Assembly: GCA_963811885.1 (NCBI GenBank)
Contig: CAWETB010000002.1
Location: forward strand, 310,001 to 374,000
Source: Gaiellasilicea sp963811885
Lineage (GTDB): Bacteria > Actinomycetota > Thermoleophilia > Gaiellales > Gaiellaceae
Direction: 5' to 3'
Length of the DNA stretch: 64,000 nt
Part shown: positions 57,622-64,000 of the stretch, piece by piece
Numbering within the stretch: the stretch's first letter is position 1
Layout of the letters: each line of letters starts with the position of its first letter
Notes under the pieces: generated by a model
What the model was told of the DNA's origin: nothing
What the model saw: only the letters and a program-made list of their open reading frames with translations
Databases searched by the model: none
Position numbers and translations under genes: made by a program

Positions 57622-58877
57622 AGCTTCCAGACGTTCTCGCTGGTGCGGCCCCGCTCGCCCGTCGCGTTGCGGAAGTCGACGATCACCGGCCCGCTGTCGA
57701 CGAGCGCCTCGTAGTCGATCCCGCTGTGGTCGGTGACGATCGCGATCGCGTCGAACTTCGCCGGCTCGAGCGGCACCGACGACAGCCCGTGCTCCGTCAG
57801 CTCGGGCACGTGCGGGTCGTGGTAGGAGACGTTCGCGCCGCCGGTCTCGAGCAGCTCGATCAGCTTCAGCGCCGGGCTCTCGCGCATGTCGCCGATGTTC
57901 GGCTTGTACGCGACGCCGAGCACGAGCACCTCCGAGCCCTTGAGCGACTTCTGCTTGCCGTGGTTCAGCGCCTGCGAGATCAGCGAGCGGCAGTGCCAGG
58001 GCATGTTCTCGTTCACCTTTCCCGCCAGCTCGATGAACTCGGTGTAGAAGTCGAACTCCCGCGCCTTCCAGGTCAGATAGAAGGGGTCGATCGGGATGCA
58101 GTGGCCGCCGAGGCCGGGGCCGGGCTTGAAGCTCATGAACCCGAACGGCTTCGTCGCGGCCGCGTCGACGACCTCCCAGAAGTCGATCTTCATCCGCTCG
58201 CAGAGCTGCGCCAGCTCGTTCACGAGCGCGATGTTGACAGAGCGGAAGATGTTCTCCAGCAGCTTCGTCAGCTCCGCCGACTCGGGCGACGTGACCCGGT
58301 GGACGGTGTCGACGGCAGAGCCGTACAGCTCGGCGGCGCGCGCGGTGCAGGCCTCGGTGATGCCGCCGACGACCTTGGGCACGTTCTTCGTCGTCCAGTC
58401 CTCGCGGCCCGGGTCGACGCGCTCGGGCGAGAACGCGAGGTTGAAGTCCTCGCCGACCTTGAGCCCGGAGGCCTCGAGCCGCGGCAGGATCTCCTCGCGC
58501 GTCGTGCCGGGATACGTGGTCGACTCGAGGACGACCAGATGGCCCTTGCGCAGGCGCTTCGCGATCTCCTCGGTGGCGCTGTTGACGATCGAGAGGTCGG
58601 GCTCGCGCTGTTTCGACAGCGGCGTCGGCAGCGCGATCAGGATCGCGTCCGCGTCCGCGAGCTCGCCGTAGTCGGCGGTCGCGCGAAGGCCGTGGTCGTC
58701 GACGAGCCGCTTGAGCACCTCGGACGGGACGTCCTCGATGTAGCTCTCGCCGCGGTTCAGCTGCGCCACACGCCCCTCGTCGCGGTCGACGAGGAGCACG
58801 CTGCGGCCCGCCTCGGCGAACACCTGGGCAAGCGGGACGCCGACGTAGCCGGCTCCGACAATGGCAACGTCGGTCAT
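57618..58877 (-). CDS. Nucleotide-sugar 6-dehydrogenase, WbpA-like
   Basis: The 419-residue NAD-dependent enzyme oxidises C6 of a UDP-hexose, here probably UDP-GlcNAc. DVAIVGAGYVGVPLAQVFAEAG, ESTTYPGTTREEI, SPERVDPGR, the catalytic region FKPGPGLGGHCIPIDPFYL (Cys in GGHCIP) and VLGVAYKPNIGDMRESPA are all present. The ATG at 58877 is preferred to an upstream in-frame start that would add 14 unusual residues. It heads the WbpA-B-D unit and faces away from tRNA-Lys. Confidence 0.92.
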   Translation of the reverse strand: MTDVAIVGAGYVGVPLAQVFAEAGRSVLLVDRDEGRVAQLNRGESYIEDVPSEVLKRLVDDHGLRATADYGELADADAILIALPTPLSKQREPDLSIVNSATEEIAKRLRKGHLVVLESTTYPGTTREEILPRLEASGLKVGEDFNLAFSPERVDPGREDWTTKNVPKVVGGITEACTARAAELYGSAVDTVHRVTSPESAELTKLLENIFRSVNIALVNELAQLCERMKIDFWEVVDAAATKPFGFMSFKPGPGLGGHCIPIDPFYLTWKAREFDFYTEFIELAGKVNENMPWHCRSLISQALNHGKQKSLKGSEVLVLGVAYKPNIGDMRESPALKLIELLETGGANVSYHDPHVPELTEHGLSSVPLEPAKFDAIAIVTDHSGIDYEALVDSGPVIVDFRNATGERGRTSENVWKL

Positions 58878-58964
58878 CGGCGCGGAATCGTACAGAGCGC
58901 GTCCGATCCCGCGCCCCACCCGTCGGTGGGGGATTGCGAAACCCTGGCTACAATCGATCGCCGC

Positions 58965-59037
58965 GGGCCGTTAGCTCAGCTGGTAGAGCAGGGGACTCTT
59001 AATCCCAAGGTCGTAGGTTCGATCCCTACACGGCCCA
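58965..59037 (+). tRNA. tRNA-Lys (anticodon CTT)
   Basis: A complete cloverleaf: acceptor GGGCCGT/ACGGCCC, D arm GCTC-AGCTGGTA-GAGC, anticodon loop CTCTTAA giving CTT, T arm GTAGG-TTCGATC-CCTAC, discriminator A, no encoded CCA. TACAAT at 58949-58954 is a good -10 box about 10 bases before the 5' end. The histidine kinase gene starts 16 bases after it. Confidence 0.96.
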
Positions 59038-59052
59038 TAGCGCAATCGCTGC

Positions 59053-61937
59053 GTGACCATCGCCTTGGCACTAACGGGGAACCAGGAGCACGATTCGGGC
59101 GGCGAGGACTTCGCCGCGTTCCCCGCGCGTGGTGTCGGGCTCGACGTCGTCCTCGACAACATCGCCGAGGGGATCACGGCGCAGCGCCCTGACGGGTCAC
59201 TCGCCTATGCGAACGACGCCGCCGCGAGGCTGCTCGGGGTGACGTCGGGCGACGAGCTGCTCGGGCTCTCCGGGTCGGAGCTGATGCAGCGCTTCGTCAT
59301 CATCGGCGACGATCGCGAGCCGCTCGCCGAGGACGAGCTCCCGAACCGCCGGGCGATCGTCTCCGGCCGGGCCGAAGAGGGTCTTGTCGGCTACCGGCTC
59401 CTGCCGGACGGGGAGGAACGCTGGTCGCTCGTCCGGTCGACGCCGATCATCTCCGGCGACGGCGCCGTCGAGCACGTGATCAACGTCATCCACGACGTGA
59501 CCGCCGAACGCCAGGCCCGTGAGCGGGCGAGGCTCGTCGACGAGACGGGCGCCGTGTTCGCGGCGTCGATCGACATCGACGCGACCTTCGACGCGCTCGC
59601 GACCCTGCTCGTGCCGCGCTTCGCCGACTACTGCATCGTCGACATGGTCGACGACGGCCGGCTGCGCCAGGTCGTGATTGCGCACCGCGACCCCGAGCGC
59701 GCGCAGTTGCTGCGAGAGCTCCGCGAGCGCTACCCACCGGACGCGAACGAGGCGCATCCGGTCTCGGAGGTGCTGGCCACCGGCGAGCCGTATCTCGTCG
59801 AGGACGCGCGGGAGGAGGCTCTGGCGTACACCGCCGTCGACGAGGAGCACCTCGAGCTCTATCGCAGCCTGCAGGCGATGTCGTACATCGTCGTACCCCT
59901 CGAGGCGCGGGGCCGGATGCTGGGGACGATCTCGCTGGGCACGGGCGAGTCGGGCAGGCGCTTCGGCGACCTCGACCTCTCGCTCGCACGCGAGCTCGCG
60001 CGGCGTGCAGCGCTCGCGATCGACAATGCGCTGCTCTTCGGCGCCGCGCAGCAGTCGTACGCGCAGCTGAACACACTGCTCGTCTCGGCACCGGTCGGGA
60101 TCGGCTTCTGGGACCGCGACCTCCGCTTCGTGCGGGTCAACGACGCGCTCGCCACGATCAACGGGCTCTCGCCGGAGGAGCACGTCGGCCGCGATCTCGG
60201 CGAGGTCGTCGGCGAGCTCGCGCCCGTCCTCGTGCCGCTCTACCGCCGCGTGCTCGCGACGGGCGAGCCGGTCGTGCACACGGAGTCGACCGACGACGCC
60301 GCTCTGCAGATGGGCGAGCGGCGCCACTGGCTCTCCAGCTACTACCCGGTGCACACGCCCGACGGCGAGGTGATCGGGATCGGCGCGGTGATCATGGAGA
60401 TCACCGATCGCAAGCGCGCCGACGACCGCCTGCGCCTCCTGGCGGAGGCCGGTGAGCTCTTCTCGACCTCGCTCGACCAGGACGAGATCGCGTCGCGGAT
60501 CGCGCATGTCGGCGTGCCGCGGCTGGCGGACACGTGCAACGTCTATCTGCTTCGCGACGGCGTGCTCGCCCGGGTGGCGTGTGTCGCCGCCGATCCGGCG
60601 GCGCAGCCGATGCTCGAGTCGCTCCCGACCAGCTTCGCGCTCGCGCGACGAGTCGGGGCAGATCGCCAGGGTCTTCAACAACTCCGAGCCGCTGCTGCTG
60701 CGGACGATCCCGGAGGAGTACCTCGACGAGCTCGAGCACTTCGGCGCCGCACGCGTCGCGGTCGAAGGCATCGGGACGCGCTCGCTGATGCTGGTGCCGA
60801 TCATCGCCCGGGGCGAGACTCTCGGCATCCTCACGCTGGGGTCACGGCGTCCTGACCGCTTCGACGAGCACGATCTCGACCTCGCCCAGGAGCTTGCGGG
60901 CCGCGCCGGCGTCGCAATGGACAACGCAGGCCTCGTCGGCGAGCTGCGGCACCGCGCCCAGGCAGCGCAGGCGCTCGAGTTCGTCGGCGACGGCGTCTTC
61001 CTCGTCGGCGAGGACGACGTCGTCCTGCTCTGGAATCCGGCCGCCGCCAGGATCACCGGCATCCCAGAGGCAGAGGTGGTCGGGTCGACCGCCGAGACGG
61101 TGCTGGCCGACTGGCCGCTGGGCCAGGGGGAGCGCCCGCAGACCTTCCCGGTCGAAGGGCCTCACCGCGAGCTCTGGCTCTCGCTGACCGCCGCCGAGTT
61201 CCCGCACGGCACCGTCTACGCGTTCCGCGACCTGACCGAGGAGCGTGCCGTCGAGCAGTTGAAGAGCGACTTCGTCTCGACCGTCTCGCACGAGCTGCGG
61301 ACACCGCTCGCCGCCATCTACGGGGCCGCGATGACGCTGCAGCGCGACGACGTCGAGCTGAACGACGCCCAGGAAGCCGGGATGCTCGAGGTGATCTCGG
61401 GCGAGTCGGAGCGGCTCGCGCGGATCGTCAACGACATCCTGCTCGCGAGCCGGCTCGACTCCGGCGCCGCCACCGTCGAGATCACCCGCACGGACGCCGC
61501 CGAGCTCGCGCGCGCCGTGCTCGCCGCCGCCGAGGCGCACCTCCCGCCGGGCATCGAGCTCGCCCTGACGCGTGCCCGAACCAGGCCCGCAGGTCGCCGC
61601 CGATCCGGACGGGCTGCGGCAGGTGCTGGTCAACCTCGTCGAGAACGCGGTCAAGTACTCCCCGAACGGCGGCCTCGTCGAGCTGGAGCTGGAGCCGACG
61701 GACGGCCGTGTCCGCTTCGTCGTCCGCGACCGCGGGCTCGGCATCCCCGCCTCCGAGCACGAGCGGATCTTCGAGAAGTTCTTCCGCCTCGACCCGAACC
61801 TGGCGCGCGGCGTAGGCGGCACAGGTCTCGGGCTCTACATCTCACGCGAGATCGTCCGCCGGATGGGCGGCCGGATCCGGGTCGAGTCGAGGCCGGGCAG
61901 CGGCTCGACGTTCTCGTTCGACCTGCCCCGCGCGTAG
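59053..61937 (+). CDS. Hybrid-sensor histidine kinase with PAS and GAF domains (two frameshifts)
   Basis: Corrected to about 960 residues. Order: PAS (LDNIAEGITAQRPDGSLAYAN), GAF (FAASIDIDATFDALATLLVPRFADYCIVD), PAS (VSAPVGIGFWDRDLRFVRVND), GAF (LFSTSLDQDEIASRIAHVGVPRLAD), a third PAS (LEFVGDGVFLVGEDDVVLLWN), HisKA (FVSTVSHELRTPLAAIYG, phospho-His) and HATPase (LVNLVENAVKYSPNGG, DRGLGIP, GTGLGLYISREIV). No membrane helix, so it senses inside the cell. Extra bases near 60643 and 61570 break it. No response regulator gene is adjacent. Confidence 0.88.
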
Positions 61938-61946
61938 CCGAACGAG

Positions 61947-61972
61947 GAGAGGCGGCCCTGGGGCCGCCTCTC
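61947..61972. terminator. Strong hairpin between convergent genes
   Basis: GAGAGGCGGCCC (61947-61958) and GGGCCGCCTCTC (61961-61972) form a perfect 12-bp stem with a two-base loop (or 11 bp with four). It lies 9 bases after the kinase stop and 31 bases from the end of the minus-strand gene, so it can terminate both. No T run follows on either side. Confidence 0.7.
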
Positions 61973-62003
61973 GCTCGAACGGATGGGGCTGAGAAACCTC
62001 GGG

Positions 62004-62226
62004 CTAGACGCGCGGCCCGTCTTCGACATACGTGGTCCGGCGAGTCCGCGCCGCCGACGCCGCCCCACGACGACCAGAAGATCATCGAGAGCACGAGGCC
62101 GAGGGCACCGACGATCATGAGGATGACGCCGATCGTCTGGATTTCGAGACCGGAGACCGTGGCGTTCACGGCCCAGGTCAGGATCGCTCCGACTGCGATG
62201 AGAAAGATGCTGACTCCAAGACCCAT
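62004..62226 (-). CDS. Small two-helix membrane protein of the DUF6458 type (one frameshift)
   Basis: About 73 residues after removal of one extra base near 62043 (GAC/T doublet). Two helices (VSIFLIAVGAILTWAVN and TIGVILMIVGALGLVLSMIFW) with a short turn (ATVSGLEIQ) between, then a basic and acidic tail RRTTYVEDGPRV. This matches small actinobacterial proteins of DUF6458 as I remember them. AGGAGGAC before the ATG is a strong ribosome site. Function is unknown. Confidence 0.75.
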
Positions 62227-62269
62227 TTCGTAGTCCTCCTGTTGGCGGGGGATGCGCGATTTCGTGGCG

Positions 62270-62302
62270 CCCGGATGTCCGGGTCCTCTGTCGAACGTTC
62301 GA
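62270..62302. repeat. Two palindromes in the ctaC leader
   Basis: CCCGGATGTCCGGG (62270-62283) and TCGAACGTTCGA (62291-62302) are perfect dyads in the 114-base spacer between the DUF6458-type gene and ctaC. The second is a 12-bp palindrome about 26 bases upstream of the TAGGCT -10 box, where an activator or repressor could sit. No known regulator motif fits exactly. Confidence 0.4.
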
Positions 62303-62340
62303 GGCACCGGATCGGTTACGGGTTATGTAGGCTCGCCGCG

Positions 62341-63330
62341 GTGCGCAGGGGCTCGATTGTCCGCATCACGATCTACGGCGTTCTCGCGGGAATCTTCGCG
62401 TCGCTGGTCGCTGTCCTCGTTCCCTGGCTGCCCACGTCCGCGTCCGAGCAGATGGACCGGATCGAGTTCACGTTCTGGTTCACCACCGTCATCTGCATCG
62501 CGGTCTTTGCCGTCGTCGCGGCGGTGATCGTCTACTCGATCCTCAACTTCCGCGTTCAGCCCGACGACTTCTCGGACGGGCCGCCCATCCACGGGCACAC
62601 CGGGCTCGAGATCGTCTGGACGGCGATCCCGGCGATCCTCGTCACCGCGATCTCGATCGTCAGCGCCGTCGTGCTGGCGAAGAACGACGACGCCGGCCCG
62701 AACCCGGTCCGGATCGCCGTCACCGCCCAGCAGTTCGCGTGGAGGTTCGAGTACCCCGGCGAGACGAAGTTCACCTCGGGCCAGCTCGTCCTGCCGGTGA
62801 ACGAGACGGTCAAGCTGACGTTGCGCTCGCTCGACGTGATCCACTCGTTCTGGGTGCCCGAGTTCGGGCAGAAGTCCGATGCCGTGCCCGGGATCGAGAC
62901 GACGCTGGTGATCACGCCGAACCGCAAGGGCGAGTTCCCGATCATCTGCACCGAGCTCTGCGGGATCGGGCACGCGACGATGCGCTCGGGCGTGCGCGTG
63001 GTCGACCGGCGCGAGTACGAGTCGTTCCTCGCCGGCCCGGCGAACGGGGGCCAGGAGACGTCCGGCAAAGCCGTCTTCACGAGCGCCGGCTGCGGTGGCT
63101 GCCACGAGTTCGAGCCCGCCGGAACGGATGCACAGGTGGGGCCGAGCCTGAACACGATCGATCCCGGCGGCCAGCCGCTCGAGGAGTTCGTCCGCGAGTC
63201 GATCGTCGACCCGAATGCAAAGATCGCATCGGGGTATCAACCCAGCGTGATGCCGGAGACGTTCGAGAGCACACTGAGTGACAAGCAACTCGACGCGCTC
63301 GTGCAGTATCTGGTGGAGGGCCAACAGTGA
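62341..63330 (+). CDS. ctaC: Cytochrome c oxidase subunit II fused to cytochrome c
   Basis: The 329-residue protein has two membrane helices (IYGVLAGIFASLVAVLVPWL and FTTVICIAVFAVVAAVIVYSIL), the CuA cupredoxin domain with the full copper motif CTELCGIGHATM, and a C-terminal class I cytochrome c with CGGCH and the distal Met in SVMPETF. The fused heme takes electrons directly from the bc complex, as in caa3-type oxidases. TAGGCT ends 7 bases before the GTG. The stop overlaps ctaD (GTGA). Confidence 0.95.
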   Translation: MRRGSIVRITIYGVLAGIFASLVAVLVPWLPTSASEQMDRIEFTFWFTTVICIAVFAVVAAVIVYSILNFRVQPDDFSDGPPIHGHTGLEIVWTAIPAILVTAISIVSAVVLAKNDDAGPNPVRIAVTAQQFAWRFEYPGETKFTSGQLVLPVNETVKLTLRSLDVIHSFWVPEFGQKSDAVPGIETTLVITPNRKGEFPIICTELCGIGHATMRSGVRVVDRREYESFLAGPANGGQETSGKAVFTSAGCGGCHEFEPAGTDAQVGPSLNTIDPGGQPLEEFVRESIVDPNAKIASGYQPSVMPETFESTLSDKQLDALVQYLVEGQQ

Positions 63331-64000
63331 CCGACGTCGTCGAAACACACCACGCACCGGATCACCACGCGGCTCCGCCGCGCAGGGGCATCGAGCACCT
63401 GACCAAGCCCGGCTTCGTGCGTGCTGCCTGGATGACGCCGCTCTTCTGGGCGATCGGCGCGGGCATCGTCGTCTTCTTCCGCTGGCTCGGGCACTACGAG
63501 CCGACCTGGGACTGGCTCGTGATCACCGTGGTCGCGTCGCTCACGGCCGCTCCGGTCGGCTTCCTCGCCGGCATCGGCGCCTTCGACTACTGGCTCTACT
63601 ACATCTCGGGCCGCCCGACGCGCGAGGAGGACCACTCCAGCCACGGCGCCCACAGCTGGCGCGACTACTTCAAGGTCAACACCGACCACAAGGTGATCGG
63701 GATCCAGTACCTCGTGACGACGTTCTTCTTCTTCGTCGCGGGCGGGCTGATGGCGATGATCTTCCGGGCCGAGCTCGCGAACCCGGACATGCAGTACATC
63801 GACACGCAGACGTTCAACGGGCTCGTGTCCGAGCACGCGGCGCTGATGATCTTCCTCTTCATCATCCCCGCGTTCGCCGGCCTCGCGAACTTCGCCGTGC
63901 CGCTGATGCTGGGAGCGCCGGACATGGCCTTCCCGCGCCTGAACGCGCTCTCGTACTGGCTGCTGCCGATCGCCGGGATCATGTTCCTGGCCGCGTTCCT
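63327..64000 (+). CDS. ctaD: Cytochrome c oxidase subunit I, N-terminal part (partial)
   Basis: The frame is open from GTG 63327 to the window edge, 224 codons. After a His-rich start (HHAPDHHAAPP) come two membrane helices (WMTPLFWAIGAGIVVFFRWL and LVITVVASLTAAPVGFLAGIGAF) that precede the normal first helix. Then NTDHKVIGIQYLVTTFFFFV, the heme a His in SEHAALMIFLFIIPAF and NFAVPLMLGAPDMAFPRLNALSYW are standard subunit I segments. The two extra helices suggest an N-terminal extension or a fusion. It is co-translated with ctaC. Confidence 0.93.
   Translation, partial: MTDVVETHHAPDHHAAPPRRGIEHLTKPGFVRAAWMTPLFWAIGAGIVVFFRWLGHYEPTWDWLVITVVASLTAAPVGFLAGIGAFDYWLYYISGRPTREEDHSSHGAHSWRDYFKVNTDHKVIGIQYLVTTFFFFVAGGLMAMIFRAELANPDMQYIDTQTFNGLVSEHAALMIFLFIIPAFAGLANFAVPLMLGAPDMAFPRLNALSYWLLPIAGIMFLAAF

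Noticed and set aside
58965..59037. tRNA-Lys as an attachment site of an integrated element
   Set aside because: No integrase gene and no direct repeat of the tRNA 3' end were found on either side.
62291..62302. TCGAACGTTCGA as a LexA (SOS) box before ctaC
   Set aside because: Actinobacterial LexA sites have four bases between TCGAAC and GTTCGA; here there are none, and an oxidase gene is not an expected SOS target.

Overview
The window is 64 kb of very GC-rich, tightly packed bacterial chromosome from an actinobacterium. Gene content (GyrA with an acidic tail, cytochrome c oxidase subunit II fused to cytochrome c, a three-domain LigD, an ECF41-like sigma factor with YCII genes, a DUF6458-type membrane protein) fits a deep-branching lineage such as Thermoleophilia. 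That placement is inference; no rRNA is present. No mobile element, phage, CRISPR array or plasmid signature was seen.

Layout. 0-5 kb: end of gyrA, a small MerR-like regulator, a slipin/NfeD membrane pair, a secreted amidase. 5-10 kb: an ECF sigma factor overlapping a type II fatty-acid synthesis run (fabZ-fabH-fabD-fabG-fabF, no acpP). 10-15 kb: three acetyltransferase genes, a HAD hydrolase, a zinc-ribbon arginase-like protein, and accD-accA. 15-24 kb: ligD, a type II NADH dehydrogenase, a sulfate ABC transporter operon with an Rrf2 regulator, a homocysteine methyltransferase. 24-28 kb: YCII-YCII-sigma unit and a YprA-like helicase. 28-32 kb: a TPP riboswitch followed by thiD-thiM-thiE-thiL. 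32-40 kb: thioredoxin, GT2 glycosyltransferase, PolX, PLP decarboxylase, HxlR regulator with a drug-efflux MFS gene, trehalose phosphatase, two half-size TauE genes. 40-47 kb: Fur/Zur regulator with a ZIP transporter, M23 peptidase, Hsp20-Lon, a secreted glycosidase. 47-59 kb: dTDP-rhamnose genes, a Ser/Thr kinase, SpoIID and subtilisin-like secreted proteins, and a WbpA-B-D set for an acidic acetamido sugar. 59-64 kb: tRNA-Lys, a multi-PAS/GAF histidine kinase, and the start of a ctaC-ctaD oxidase operon.

Themes. Genes mostly overlap by 4 bases (ATGA or GTGA) on the same strand, and six of about twelve convergent pairs share a single CTAG that holds both stop codons. At least fifteen first-in-unit genes carry a TANNNT -10 box only 6-8 bases before the start codon, which points to widespread leaderless transcription.

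Quality warning. About 25 conserved genes are broken by single extra bases (roughly sixty by my eye count). Nearly every site can be read as a four-base codon whose last two bases are two synonymous third-position choices (for example ct[C/G]). This looks like a consensus that kept both alleles of closely related strains rather than real pseudogenes. Coordinates of such genes are given from true start to true stop across the frameshifts.
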